Source of the DNA: Palauibacter sp965207805
Lineage (GTDB): Bacteria > Gemmatimonadota > Gemmatimonadetes > Palauibacterales > Palauibacteraceae
Assembly (NCBI GenBank): GCA_965207805.1
Contig: OZ242312.1
Location: 3,410,001 to 3,474,000, forward strand
Direction of reading: 5' to 3'
Length of the DNA stretch: 64,000 bases
In this document: positions 51,988 to 62,800 of the stretch, piece by piece
How the letters are laid out: every line of letters begins with the position of its first letter
Numbering within the stretch: position 1 is the stretch's first letter
Program-made: the position numbers and the translations under genes
The notes under the pieces: generated by a model
Database searches by the model: none
Seen by the model: the letters and a program-made list of their open reading frames with translations, nothing else
Told to the model about the DNA's origin: nothing

Positions 51988-52632
51988 GTGAAAGCCATCA
52001 GGTGGCTGGCGGCATTCGCGGCCATGACGCCGCTGCTGAATCATGGATTCGCGGCGGCGCAGACCGCGTTCGGAGTCAAGGGAGGCGTGACCTACGCCGA
52101 TGCCGCCTTCATCGACCAGTTCACATCGGAAGCGCTCCTGCGGAAGGCGGGCGGCGGTTTCGTGACTCTGCCCCTGTCCGAGCGCGCGACGGTCCAGCTC
52201 GAAGCGCTCTATATCGAGCGGGGGTTCTCGACTTCGGGCCTCCATCAGGATGGGTCGAGGACGAGGATGTCCTACCTGGATTTTCCCGTCCTGCTTCGGT
52301 TCCGGTTGACGCCGACGCCCGCGCGCGTGAAGCCGATTCTTCTGGGAGGCGCGTACTGGGGGCACGAGGTGGCCTGTCGTCTGGACGGCGGCGTGGCGCA
52401 GTTCGAGGAGAGCAACAGCTGCGAGGGGCGCTTCCGGCTGCGGGGCGTTGCGGATGTGGGCCTGGTCGTGGGCGCGGTCATCGAGGTGGAAACGGTCGAC
52501 GCCTGGTTTGTGACGCTCGAGGCGCGCTACCACTACGGCGTGCGGAACCTCCACTGGGACCCCGCGTCGGATGGGGCGAAGGCGCGCAACCTGTCCGTTC
52601 TGGCCGGCGTTGGAGTTCGGGTCGGAGGGTGA
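51988..52632 (+). CDS. outer-membrane beta-barrel protein
   Basis: 214 residues with a signal peptide (WLAAFAAMTPLLNHGFAAAQ). Porin-like strands follow: FGVKGGVTYADAAF, ATVQLEALYIERGFSTSGL, DFPVLLRFRLTP and VTLEARYHYGVRNL, ending VLAGVGVRVGG. It matches the PorT/outer-membrane beta-barrel type. The start is GTG with AAGGAG upstream. Specific role unknown. Confidence 0.7.
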   Translation: MKAIRWLAAFAAMTPLLNHGFAAAQTAFGVKGGVTYADAAFIDQFTSEALLRKAGGGFVTLPLSERATVQLEALYIERGFSTSGLHQDGSRTRMSYLDFPVLLRFRLTPTPARVKPILLGGAYWGHEVACRLDGGVAQFEESNSCEGRFRLRGVADVGLVVGAVIEVETVDAWFVTLEARYHYGVRNLHWDPASDGAKARNLSVLAGVGVRVGG

Positions 52633-52674
52633 CCCGCACCTTCAGGACCGTCGGCGAACCGTCCTGTCGCCGGC

Positions 52675-53472
52675 CTACCTGCGGCCCGTGGTCGGGGGAG
52701 CCGGCGGCTGCGTGACCGAAAACGCCTTGATCGCTTCGACGATTCCGCGCGCCGCCCTCTCCGGCGCCCCGAGGATGATCTCGCGGTCCCGCGCGCTGGT
52801 CATGAACCCGGTTTCGATGATCAGGGCGATCGTCATCGGATGGAGCGCGTGCTCGTACCGGCGGTAGTTGAAGGCGTAGTAGTTCCACATGCGGCGGGTC
52901 GAGACCGGCAGGTTCCTGAGGCCGGTCGCCGCGCCGTACGTCTCCCGTAGCACGCGCGCCGCGTCCTCGGCCCGTCCCGTGGCGTCGCGCCGCGGGGAGG
53001 CGACGCGGTATCCCGACGCGGCGGGGCTGTCGCTCCCGTCCGCGTGGATCGAGATGAAGAGGTGCGCCCGGTAGCCGGGGGGCACGACGGCGGGGAGGAT
53101 GTCGACTTCGTAGCCCAGCGCTTCGAGGTCCGCGGCCGCCAGCCGGGCGATGACGAGGTTCGCCTCCCACTCGGCGGTTTCGCGCCAGCGCGTGCCGTTG
53201 TAGCGGATCCGGCGAAGTTCCTGCGGGGCTTCGTCGGCGCGCCAATGGCCGGCCTGGAGGCCGATCCGGATCGGACCCGTGGGGGGTTCCCACTCGTCGG
53301 GCGTGGGGATCGGGCCGGGGTAGCGGTTGTAGTCCCGCCATCTGAGCCACCGCTCGCTCGCGGCGGCGTCACGTTCCGTGGCGCGCTGCTCCTGGGCCGC
53401 GACGCTGCCGGCGCCGGGTCCACCGAATCCGGCGAATAGCACCACGGCGGCGGTGAGTACGGTCAGCTTCAA
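52675..53472 (-). CDS. N-acetylmuramoyl-L-alanine amidase (Amidase_3)
   Basis: 265 residues with a signal peptide (TVLTAAVVLFAGFGG). Zinc-site residues of the AmiC-type fold are visible: His in IGLQAGHWRA, Glu in TAEWEANLVIARL, His in HLFISIHADGSD and catalytic Glu in IALIIETGFMTSARD. It would cleave peptide stems from murein in the periplasm. An extra 60-residue Arg-rich N-terminal linker is present. Confidence 0.88.
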   Translation of the reverse strand: MKLTVLTAAVVLFAGFGGPGAGSVAAQEQRATERDAAASERWLRWRDYNRYPGPIPTPDEWEPPTGPIRIGLQAGHWRADEAPQELRRIRYNGTRWRETAEWEANLVIARLAAADLEALGYEVDILPAVVPPGYRAHLFISIHADGSDSPAASGYRVASPRRDATGRAEDAARVLRETYGAATGLRNLPVSTRRMWNYYAFNYRRYEHALHPMTIALIIETGFMTSARDREIILGAPERAARGIVEAIKAFSVTQPPAPPTTGRR

Positions 53473-53592
53473 ATCGAGACCTCCTCGCGACCTGCTGTAG
53501 TGGCCGTCCCCACGACTTCAACCCCCGAACCGCTCGGAGCGTTTGACGCTAACCCGCGCGGCGACCGGTCGGCAACGGCGACCCGCGAGGCT

Positions 53593-56319
53593 CTAGCGGC
53601 AGTTCAGCCCGGGACTGTCGGGGAGTCCTTCCGTCGTGGAGGCGGCGAGCGCGTTGAACAGGAGCTTGAACGTGTTGCGCGGCTGGCCGCGGAAGTGGGG
53701 CCGGAAGGCGAACAGCACGACCTGTCCCGCGCCGACGCCGACCTGCGCGGCCGCCGGGTAGCCGGCGAGCACCTCCTCGCCGCCCAGCGTCCACCCGCTG
53801 ACGAGGAAATCCGAGGCGGCATAGCACACCGGGGTCGAGACCCGGCCTATGTTGCCCGCCGCGGCGGCGCCCGTCCGCTCCAGCACCTGGCTGCGAGCAA
53901 AGAGGGCCATCGCCTCCTCGTCCATCCCGTAGCCGAGCGGGTGCGAGGGGTCGACGTCGAGCCGGATCACGGAGCCCGGGATGAAGAACTCCTGGGGGGA
54001 GAGCCCCCGCGCCCGGTTCCGGAAGGGGAGCCCGAAGGTCTCGATCGCGTAGTTCACCGCCTGGTCGAAGGCGACGAGCCAGCCCCCGTCCTCGACGAAG
54101 GTGCGGAGCGCCGCGGCGCCGGCCTCGTCGAGGCCGCCCGTGTACTGCTCCGGCATGGTGCCCGGCAGGTTCCCGCTCGCAATCCCGCCCGCGGCCTGCG
54201 ACGGGAGGAGGATGACGTCGAAGCGGGACAGGTCGCCGTTCCGCACGTCCGCGTCCCACACGTTCTCCCACTTGAAGCCGTACTGGTCCAGCACCCAGCG
54301 GGTCCAGCCCTCGGGCATCGGGGCCTGCCACGAGCGGTAGATCGCGACGCGCGGAGGCCGCGCCTCGGCGACGGCGCCGGAGGAGGGCGGGGAGGAGACC
54401 CCGGTAAGCGTGAGTCCGTGGTCGGCGGCGAGCGTGCGGGCCTCATCGGCGGACAGGTCGGGTAGCCAGTACGAGCCGGCGGGCACCTCGCCGTTCGGCG
54501 TCGCGAGCATCTGAACGGTGCGAAAGCGCTCCGGGGCTTCGTCCGCGCCCCCGCCTTCGCCCGGCTCGCCACGCGGAGCGGACAGCCCGCGGTAGATCGA
54601 GTTGGCGTTGCCGTGCGCCGCGAATCCCGCCGCGCCCTCGCCGCGCACCTCGCCGATGTCTCCCGAGACCTCGCCCCATTCGCCCGGCGGCATGTCGAAC
54701 GGTTCGTCCACGTTCACCGCCGCCAGTCCCATCTGGAAGCGGAGTTCGTAGCCCGTCATGTCGTACGGCGGCTCCGGCGGCCCGCCGGGATACTGGCGCC
54801 GGTCGGGATATTCCTTGGGCTCCATCAGGTCCACGACATAGGGCCGGAAGGCCTGGGGCGGAATCACGTACGACCCGGCGGGAAAGGCGAGCTCTCCCTC
54901 CGGCCCCGGCACCGAGAACGGCTCCGACGCGCGCACGAATTCGATCCCGGACTGCGACATCAGGCCCATGAATTCGACGACCGCGCCCGGGTCGTGCGAG
55001 GCCCGGGGGTCCAGCACGTAGGCGAACGGGCCGGCCTTCGCCGCGTTTCCGCGCTCGATCTGACGGCGGCCCATGAGGTAGTGGTTGAAGAGGTACTCCT
55101 CCTTGAGCTTCGCGCCCATGTCCGCCACGGCCTTCGCCGCCGTCATCATGTAGTCCATGGCGTCGCGCAGGTGCCAGCAGCCGCCGAGCCACGGGTTGTT
55201 GTAGTTCGTCGAAGGCGTCTTCGCGGGCAGGTGCCCAGCGCGCGCGCCGAACGTGTCCGGGATCTCCTCCTCGTCGTAGCAGCGAGGCGTTGCGTAACCC
55301 GCGCCCGCCGTCTCCGTCAGGAACCCGAGCATGTTGTGATAGTCGGGCCCGCCTCGCATGGAACCGTTCCACCACAGATCGAACACGATGCCGCTGTTGA
55401 CGCCGGGCTTCCCCTCCTCGTCGAAGCGCCGCCGCATCGAATGTCCCATCTGATTCAGGGAACTCACGACGAGCGGATCGAGGTGCGGGTTCACGGGGTT
55501 CTCGAAGGGCGGCATCCAGATCCGCCCGGGGAAGGGGCTCGACTGATGCTGATTATAGACGATCTGCGGAAACCAGTTGTGATACAGTTGCCGCGTCACG
55601 GCCTGGGTCTCGACCTGCGTCAGCATGTACCAGTCGCGATTGTTGTCGTGTCCAATATAGTGATGATAAAGCTCAGGCACGCGCGCCATCTCGAACTCGC
55701 CGCCCACATTCGACATATACCAGTCGGCGACGATATTCAGACCGTCCGGGTTCATATTCGGCATCAGAAGGACGACCGCGTTCTCCCGCACACGCCGGGT
55801 CTCCGGGGATTCGTCCGTCACGAAGTGGAGCGCCATCTCCGGCATCAGCTGCCCGTGCGCGACCTCGGTCGCGTGCAGCCCGCCGTCGATCCACACGACG
55901 GCGACGCCTTCCCGCGCCAGCGCCCGCGCCTCCTCCTCGGCGAGGACCGATCCGTACCCCGCCTCCGGGTCGCGTGCGTAGGCCAGCGTCCGCGTGATCT
56001 CCTTGATCCGTTCCAGGCGCCGAAGATTCGACGGCGACGAGATCGCGGCGAGGTAGAGGGGCTCGCCGCGGGTGCTCTCTCCGATCTGCTCCAGCGCCAT
56101 GCGGTCCGTGGAGGCCGCGAGCGCCTCGAAATACGCCTTGATCCCGTCGTAGTTCGTGAGCTTGTAGTCCTCGCCGGGCGCGAACCCGATGACGTCCGCG
56201 GGCATCGGAACGTCGCCCGTGCCGTCCCCCGTCGAGCAGCCCGCGATCAACGCGGCGCCGATCCACAATCCGAGTACCATGCGCCGCGCCGCGGTCAGCG
56301 AGAGGTCCCTGGCAATCAT
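53593..56319 (-). CDS. M14-family zinc carboxypeptidase-like lipoprotein
   Basis: 908 residues with a lipoprotein signal (MVLGLWIGAALIAGCSTG). The M14 domain has IDGGLHATEVAHGQLM (HxxE zinc ligands), LLMPNMNPDGLNIVADWYMS, DNNRDWYMLTQVETQAV and QIVYNQHQSSPFPGRIWMPP, then a long C-terminal region ending in a glutamine-amidotransferase-like fold (ALRTFVEDGGWLVAFDQAVN). Such large M14 proteins are usual secreted peptidases in Gemmatimonadota and Bacteroidota. The ATG at 56319 overlaps the upstream PIN-toxin gene by four bases. Confidence 0.88.
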   Translation of the reverse strand: MIARDLSLTAARRMVLGLWIGAALIAGCSTGDGTGDVPMPADVIGFAPGEDYKLTNYDGIKAYFEALAASTDRMALEQIGESTRGEPLYLAAISSPSNLRRLERIKEITRTLAYARDPEAGYGSVLAEEEARALAREGVAVVWIDGGLHATEVAHGQLMPEMALHFVTDESPETRRVRENAVVLLMPNMNPDGLNIVADWYMSNVGGEFEMARVPELYHHYIGHDNNRDWYMLTQVETQAVTRQLYHNWFPQIVYNQHQSSPFPGRIWMPPFENPVNPHLDPLVVSSLNQMGHSMRRRFDEEGKPGVNSGIVFDLWWNGSMRGGPDYHNMLGFLTETAGAGYATPRCYDEEEIPDTFGARAGHLPAKTPSTNYNNPWLGGCWHLRDAMDYMMTAAKAVADMGAKLKEEYLFNHYLMGRRQIERGNAAKAGPFAYVLDPRASHDPGAVVEFMGLMSQSGIEFVRASEPFSVPGPEGELAFPAGSYVIPPQAFRPYVVDLMEPKEYPDRRQYPGGPPEPPYDMTGYELRFQMGLAAVNVDEPFDMPPGEWGEVSGDIGEVRGEGAAGFAAHGNANSIYRGLSAPRGEPGEGGGADEAPERFRTVQMLATPNGEVPAGSYWLPDLSADEARTLAADHGLTLTGVSSPPSSGAVAEARPPRVAIYRSWQAPMPEGWTRWVLDQYGFKWENVWDADVRNGDLSRFDVILLPSQAAGGIASGNLPGTMPEQYTGGLDEAGAAALRTFVEDGGWLVAFDQAVNYAIETFGLPFRNRARGLSPQEFFIPGSVIRLDVDPSHPLGYGMDEEAMALFARSQVLERTGAAAAGNIGRVSTPVCYAASDFLVSGWTLGGEEVLAGYPAAAQVGVGAGQVVLFAFRPHFRGQPRNTFKLLFNALAASTTEGLPDSPGLNCR

Positions 56320-56711
56320 TGGCTCCGTTCTCCCGTCTTTCGATGCGGCCGGTACTCGACTCCATCCATCCCTTTGAAATCCGCGTCCTGAGTCCACAGA
56401 ACCGCGTCCTCCTGTCTGGAGGTTGCGAGAATGACGCTGTCGGCCAGCGGCAATCCCAGTTCCGCGCTCAACGCCGCCGCGGCGACCGCGAGGTCTCCGT
56501 CGAGGTCGACCACGCGTCCCCGCCTCATCTGGGCGACGGCGTAGAGTGCGGCGCCGGGGTCTCGCTGAAGGCGGATTCGTTTGAAGACCTCGAACAGCGT
56601 GATGCTCGGCACGACCAAACGTTCGATCTCGGCGATGGGCTCGGCGAACTCCGCCGCGTTCGGGCCATCCGCGAAGTACTCCAGCCAGGCCGACGAATCG
56701 ACCACGTTCAC
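56316..56711 (-). CDS. PIN-domain ribonuclease toxin (VapC-like)
   Basis: 131 residues with PIN acidic residues: Asp in MNVVDSSAWLEYF, Glu in ITLFEVFKRI, Asp in LPLADSVILATS and Asp in VLWTQDADF. It overlaps its antitoxin by four bases upstream and the M14 peptidase by four bases downstream, so all three may be one transcript. Confidence 0.87.
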   Translation of the reverse strand: MNVVDSSAWLEYFADGPNAAEFAEPIAEIERLVVPSITLFEVFKRIRLQRDPGAALYAVAQMRRGRVVDLDGDLAVAAAALSAELGLPLADSVILATSRQEDAVLWTQDADFKGMDGVEYRPHRKTGERSQ

Positions 56712-56914
56712 GTACGGTCTCCCTCGCGAGGGACGGTCGTATCGATGCCGCGGACGAAGCCTCGAGCCGCCTCGATGGGTTCGAGTGGAATCAGCTCTAC
56801 GCGTCCCTTGAAAGGCAACGCCTGCACCTTCTGGCCGGGCTTCAACCCGAGGCGCTCCCGCACGTCCCGGGGGATCACGACCTGATAGCGGGAAGAAATT
56901 GTGACGATGCTCAT
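56708..56914 (-). CDS. AbrB-type antitoxin
   Basis: 68 residues: MSIVTISSRYQVVIPRDVRE, RLGLKPGQKVQALPFKGRVE, then a short helix (PIEAARGFVRGID). A swapped-hairpin AbrB fold that binds operator DNA and neutralises the downstream PIN toxin. Confidence 0.87.
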   Translation of the reverse strand: MSIVTISSRYQVVIPRDVRERLGLKPGQKVQALPFKGRVELIPLEPIEAARGFVRGIDTTVPREGDRT

Positions 56915-57002
56915 GATGTGGTGCTCACGATGGCGGTGTTCAATCGGCGTCCTGCAAGTCAATCTAGGTATCGATGGCACTACTGCAAGACGAATGCGCC
57001 GT

Positions 57003-59846
57003 TTAGCGAGGGATGATGCGGACCACGCGGCCGTTGCGGTCCACGACCCTGATGGGTCCGCGGAGGATGTCGTCGCCGTAGGGGATTCTGCGTTCGGGCG
57101 TCGCGCGCGCGCCGCCCGTGGATCCGGGAATCCGGTAGATCTCGGCGAGCCCGACCTTGACCTCATACCCGAGGTCCGCCAGCGACTGGACGGTGATGAG
57201 GCTCAGGAGATCGCGTTCGCCCGCCGCCTGGAAGGGCGTCATCAACTCGTGGCCCAGCACGGATTCCCGCCAGTGGGAGTCCGCCGCTCCCGGTCCCGAC
57301 GTGTTCTCGACCGGCACCTTCTCGCCGTCGTCGTAGTTCGCTCCGCCCCGCTCGTCGAACGCGGCGATGGCCAGAGGTCCCGTGAAGTGCGTGTCGGCTC
57401 CCGTGTTGTGAACGGACGGGTTCCGGAGCAGCCCGTGGTCGACCCACACGGTCCCGATCCCCAGGACGTGACCGATCTCGTGCAGGATCACCTCCTCCAC
57501 GTCCTTCAGGTTCCCCTTCTCCTCGAGCCGCGCGAGGTCCGTCGCGTCGAGTTCCAGCGCGCCGATGACAGGCAGGCGGGACGCATGGCGAACGACACAC
57601 GGGCCGGCCCGGGCCAGAACGCCGTCCTCGCCGTCGATCTCCCGGACGGACGCCACGATCACGATGTCGTCGACGGTGCCGACTCGCTGATCCGTCGTGA
57701 TGTCCCAGCAGCCCGGCGCCACGTCCTGGCCGAGAGCGACATCCGGCAGTTCCGTGTCCGCCAGTATGGCCGTCCAGAAGTACACGGCGTCGGCGAAGGC
57801 CTCCGCCTGGGAATCCGTCACGTCGTCGAGGAGGATGAGGTCGATGTCGAAGGGCCGTGAAGCCGCTTCTCGCACGATCACGGGGAAGGAAAGCTCCGCG
57901 GTCGCGCCCGGGGGATCGGTCGCCGTCAGGGTCACGGTCGTGGAACCCGCGACGCCGGGGGTCAGCGTCACGACGCCGCCTTCGGCGGTCACCGTCGCCA
58001 CGGCGGTGTCGGCCGAGGCGCCCGAGATGCGCACGGCGGCGCCCTCGGGATCGCGGAAGTAGTCCGACGCGGCGAACGTGGTCGGGTGGGCGCCCGACTG
58101 CAGGCGCTGGGGCGCCACCTCGCGCTCCGGCACGGGCGGCGCGTTCGTCCCCTCGCCGAAGAGGATGAGCGGGTCCCCCGGTCCGACCTCGATGCCCGTG
58201 ACCCGTCGCGGGACCGCGGGTACCGGGCCCGCCACCACCTGCACCTCGCTCTGGCCGCCCTCCGTTGCGGTCACGGTGATCTCGGCACTCCGCTCGCTCC
58301 CCGCTTCGAGGACCGCCGTCTCCGCCGAGAGCGCGCCCCCCCGGGCGGAAAGGGGCACCGTCATCGCGAACGGGGCCCCCTCGGCGACGGCGAGCGCGAT
58401 CCGGGCGGGACCGGCGGCGGCGGGGTCGGGATTGTCGGTCCGCTCGAGTTCGAGCGCGAGCGCGAACGGGGCCCCCGGGTTCTCCGCCAGGAGCAGCGTG
58501 TCGAGGCTGGACAGGCCGACGAACACGCGCTCGGGCAGCGCCGCCAGGCGGTTGCCGTCCAGCCGCAGCACGCGGAGCGCGGAGAGTCCCGAGAGCAGCC
58601 CGGCGGGCAGCTCGGCGAGCCGGTTGCCGTACAGGCGCAGCGACTCCAGGCGCGAGAGGTCCGCGAACGCGTCCTGCGGGAGCGCTTCCAGTCCGTTCCG
58701 GTCCAGCCGCAGTTCCGTGAGGCCGCCGAGGCCCGCGAACACGCCGGCGGGAAGCGTCTCCAGCCCGGTGTCCTGGAGCAGCAGGCTCTCCAGTTCGGCG
58801 AGGCCGGAGAAGACGCCCGCCTCCAGCGCGCCGATCCGGCCGTTGCCGAGGTAGAGCCACTTCAGCTTGGCGAGTCCCGCGAACACGCCTTCCCCGAGGG
58901 TCGTGAAGTCGTTGGCGCCGAGGTGCAGCCGCTCGAGGCCCGTGAGTTCCGCGAACGCGGCCGCCGGCAGCGTGCCGAGCCCGTTGGCACGCAGTTCCAG
59001 CGTCTCCAGAGACGTGAGTCCCGCAAACGATTCAGCCGACAGCGTGGTCAGCGCGTTGTCGCCCAGATCCAGCGTCTTCAGGCGCGCGAGCCCCGCGAAC
59101 GCGTTGGCCGGCAGCGTCTCGAAGCCGTTGTTCCGCAGGCGCAGCGTCTCGAGGCTCGTGAGATCGGCGAATACGCCCGCCGGAAAGGCGGTGAAGCCGA
59201 CGCCGGAGAGGTCCAGGTTTCGGAGGTTGTACAGGCCCGAAAGGTCGCCCGGCCTGAGGGTGGGGATCGCGATGCCGGCGAGGTTGAGCGTCGTGATCCC
59301 CAGGTGCTCCGTCGTCACCCCCGAGCAACGGTCGGCGCGGCTGCGGACGACGAGCGCGTCCCGGATCTCCGGAGTCCGGTCGCAGACGCCTTCCGCGATC
59401 GTCACCTGCGTCGAGGCGGTCGCCCCGACTTCGTATCCGGCCCCCGTCGCCGGCGGATCCAGGGTGAAAAGGAAGGCTTCGCGCGCGGGCTCGATGTCGT
59501 CGTCGTCGAGGATCGCGATCCGGACCTCGGCGACGCTCGTCCCCGCGGGAACAGGCGCCGAACCATCGGCGCGATAGTCCGCCGTGTCCGCGTCCGCGGT
59601 GGCCGGGTCTCCGTCCGCGCTCAGCGTGTAGCGGACGATGATGGGCGAGGCCGGCGGGGGATCGAGGCGGACGGATACGATCGCGTCCAGGCCCTCGGAT
59701 ACCTCCCCCGCCAGGGCACTGACCGTCGCAACCGGCGTCCGCGCGGGCTCGGGCCCCGGCCCCGGGTCGGTGCTGCCGTCACCGCACGCGGCGACCGCCG
59801 CCGCGATGCACGCCAGCGTCCACCTGCTCCGTGTCCGATCCACCAT
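57003..59846 (-). CDS. Calx-beta/LRR protein with leishmanolysin-like protease domain
   Basis: 947 residues. Lipoprotein signal (TLACIAAAVAACGDGS), a Calx-beta domain (EVSEGLDAIVSVRLDP, ILDDDDIEPAREAFLFTL), about twelve LRRs of the animal-like type (FAGLTSLETLELRANGLGTL), a cadherin-like domain (TTFAASDYFRDPEG) and a C-terminal metalloprotease with VEEVILHEIGHVLGIGTVW (HExxH) and GHELMTPFQ (Met-turn region). It is a second LRR-protease of different design from the one at 15.8-19 kb. The start follows the hydantoinase stop by four bases. Confidence 0.82.
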   Translation of the reverse strand: MVDRTRSRWTLACIAAAVAACGDGSTDPGPGPEPARTPVATVSALAGEVSEGLDAIVSVRLDPPPASPIIVRYTLSADGDPATADADTADYRADGSAPVPAGTSVAEVRIAILDDDDIEPAREAFLFTLDPPATGAGYEVGATASTQVTIAEGVCDRTPEIRDALVVRSRADRCSGVTTEHLGITTLNLAGIAIPTLRPGDLSGLYNLRNLDLSGVGFTAFPAGVFADLTSLETLRLRNNGFETLPANAFAGLARLKTLDLGDNALTTLSAESFAGLTSLETLELRANGLGTLPAAAFAELTGLERLHLGANDFTTLGEGVFAGLAKLKWLYLGNGRIGALEAGVFSGLAELESLLLQDTGLETLPAGVFAGLGGLTELRLDRNGLEALPQDAFADLSRLESLRLYGNRLAELPAGLLSGLSALRVLRLDGNRLAALPERVFVGLSSLDTLLLAENPGAPFALALELERTDNPDPAAAGPARIALAVAEGAPFAMTVPLSARGGALSAETAVLEAGSERSAEITVTATEGGQSEVQVVAGPVPAVPRRVTGIEVGPGDPLILFGEGTNAPPVPEREVAPQRLQSGAHPTTFAASDYFRDPEGAAVRISGASADTAVATVTAEGGVVTLTPGVAGSTTVTLTATDPPGATAELSFPVIVREAASRPFDIDLILLDDVTDSQAEAFADAVYFWTAILADTELPDVALGQDVAPGCWDITTDQRVGTVDDIVIVASVREIDGEDGVLARAGPCVVRHASRLPVIGALELDATDLARLEEKGNLKDVEEVILHEIGHVLGIGTVWVDHGLLRNPSVHNTGADTHFTGPLAIAAFDERGGANYDDGEKVPVENTSGPGAADSHWRESVLGHELMTPFQAAGERDLLSLITVQSLADLGYEVKVGLAEIYRIPGSTGGARATPERRIPYGDDILRGPIRVVDRNGRVVRIIPR

Positions 59847-59850
59847 CAGG

Positions 59851-62800
59851 TCACCGTGAAGGCGTCCCGTAACCGGTCGCCTCGTCGGCGGAGATATAGC
59901 CGTCGAGGACATCTTCGCGTACCCGATCGGGCGGACGCCGTGCCGGGTCGCCGAGGCCGCCGCCCCCCGGGGTCTCGAGTACGATGCGCCGGCCGGGGGG
60001 GACGACCTCCCGACCCTTGGGCCGGAAGTCGCCCACGCCCGGCACGTGGACCCGCCCCGCGGCCCCGTCGCCGCCGCCGTCGCGTCCCCGGGCCCGGTTG
60101 CGCACCCGCTCGAACATCTTCGAGACGGCGAACGCTTCGCCGTCCGCGTGGGAGATCTCCATCACCTGGCCGAGGCCGCCCCGGAACTCGCCCGGGCCGC
60201 CGGAATCGGGGAGATATTCCTTCCGCCAGAAGATGAGCGGCGCGACCGTCTCGGTGATCTCGATCGGCGTGCTGCGGACTCCGGAGGGGAACGCCGTCGC
60301 CGAGAGCCCGTCCTTCCCGGGGCGGGCGCCCGTGCCGCCGGCGTGGAAGGGGTTCACGACGAACTCCTCGCCGCCGTAGGCGTGGCCCCCGGTCAGTCCC
60401 GGCCCCGCCATGATGACGGGGTTCCAGAGGCACGACGCGCCTTCCGCGGGGACGGCTCCGGGCTCAAGCGCCTGTTCGAGGCAGCCGAGGACGACGTCGG
60501 GCAGCATCTGTCCGATCGAGTGGCGCGCGGAGACGGCGGCGGGAGGGGGCGCGTTGAGGAGCGATCCGGGCGGGGCGGAGACTTCGATCGCCGCCAGCGA
60601 CCCCGCGTTGTTCGGGACCTCGGAACCGACGATGCAGCGCACGCCGAACGAACTGTACGCGCGCGTATACGTCACCGGGACGTTGATGCCGCGCGGCGAC
60701 ATGGGCGAGGTGCCGTCCCAGTCGATCCTGATCGTCCCGTCGGGCAGGACCGTAAGGGCGCACACGAGGTCGAGATCCTCATCGTAGCCGTCGATCCTCA
60801 TCCGGTTCCGGTACGTCCCCGGACGGAGCGCCCCGATCCGCTCCCGCATCGCCCGCCGGGAGGCGGAGATGATCGTCTCCGCCAATGGCTCGAGGGAATC
60901 GATCCCGAACTCCGTCATCATCGCCACCAGCCGCTCGCACCCCGTGCGGTTGCAGGCGGCCAGCGAGTAGAGGTCGCCCTGGGCGACGTCCGGGTCCCGC
61001 ACGTTCGCCCGCACCAGCCGCATCAGGGTCTCGTCCACCCGTCCGCCGCGGATCAGGTAGCCGATCGGAAGGCGGATCCCCTCCTCGAACACCTGGTTCG
61101 CGTCCGCCCCGAAGCCGCGGCCCCCGACATCGGCGATGTGGCTCGTGGCCGCGAACAGCGCTACGGGACGCCCGTCCAGGAACGTCGGCGTGACGACGGT
61201 GAAGTCGTTGAGGTGTCCCGTGCCCTCCCACGGGTCGTTCGTGATGAGGACGTCGTCCTCGCCCAGGGTCTCCGCGGGGAAGTCCCGCAGGAAGAACCCG
61301 ACGGAGGCGGCCATCGCGTTGACGTGGCCGGGCGTGCCCGTGACGGCCTGCGCGAGCATGTGCCCGGAGAGGTCGAACACGCCGGCGGAGAGGTCGCCCG
61401 CTTCGCGCACCGGGGTCGAGAAGGCGGTGCGCACGAGCGTGCGGGCCTGCTCCTCCACCACGGACAGCAGCCGGCTCCACATGATCTGCCCTTCGAGCGC
61501 CGCGAGCCCGGTCTGCGCGCCGGTGGCTGCCGCGGCGCCGCCCGCCGCGCCCGCGGCTCGTTCCGATGCCCTCCGCTCGACGACGAGGTGGCCGCCGGCG
61601 ACCGCCCGCGCTTCCCAGCCATCGGGTACGACGGTCGTCGTCTGGTCTTCCGCGATCAGCGCCGGGCCCTCGACGCGGGCTCCCTCCGCAATCGCCCCTC
61701 GCGTGTAGACGGCCGCGCTCGCCGACTCGCCGCCGGGTCCGTCCCAAAGTTCGGTCCCGCGCTCGGGCTCCGGCTTTTCCGCGGCGGCTCGCCCCCCGGG
61801 TGACGTTCCCGCGGGAACGTCTGCGGTCTCCGGCGCGGCCTCGGTCGCGGGCGCGGAGACGACGAGCGTCCAGCTCAGAACCTCGATGTCCAGCCCCGGG
61901 ATCGTGCGGCCGTACACCGTCTCGTAGCCGCGGTCGAATGCGTCGCGCAGGGCGGCCGCATCCTCGAGGTCGCCAGGAAGATCGACGCCGATCTCGTGCC
62001 CCTGGCCGACGTAGCGCATGTAGGCGCGCGCCTTCCCGCTCATCGGCGCGCCCGGCGCCCCGCGCGAGACCACGGCCTCCGCCTCCGCCCTCATCTCGGC
62101 GAACACCTCCCGCACGACGGCGGGATCGAACCCGGACAGGCGCATGTAGCGGCTGCGCACGACCTCGTAGGAGATCGGGGCGAGGAGGAAGCCGACGGCC
62201 GATCCCACCCCCGCGTCGGCCGGCACCAGGAAACGGTCCACCTCCAGCTTGTCCGCCAGGCGCGCGGCGTGGATGGGGGCGGAGCCCCCGAAGGCGATGA
62301 GCGTGCGGCCCGCCACGCCCTTGCCCCATTCGATCGCGTGGGTGCGGGCGGCGTTGGACATGTTCTCGTCCACCATCTCGCTGATGCCGAGCGCGGCGAG
62401 CGTCGCGTCGAGTCCAAGTCCGCGTCCCACGCGGGATTCGATCGCGGTCTCGGCCCGCCCCCGGTCGAGGGAGATCGAGCCGCCGGCGAAAAACTCCGGA
62501 TCGATCCGCCCCAGGACCACGTCGGCGTCCGTCACCGTGGGTTCGTCGCCGCCTCGGCCGTACGCCGCCGGCCCCGGCTCCGACCCGGCGCTTCCGGGCC
62601 CGACCTGGATCCGCTCCAGATCGTCCACGCCGGCGATCGACCCGCCCCCGGCCCCGATCTCCACCATCTCGATCACGGGAATCCGCACCGGCAGCCCGCT
62701 CCCCTGCTTGAAGCGGTAGCTGCGCGCGACCTCGAACGTGCGCGAATGGAGCGGCTGCCCCCCGTCGATCACGCACAGCTTCGCCGTCGTCCCGCCCATG

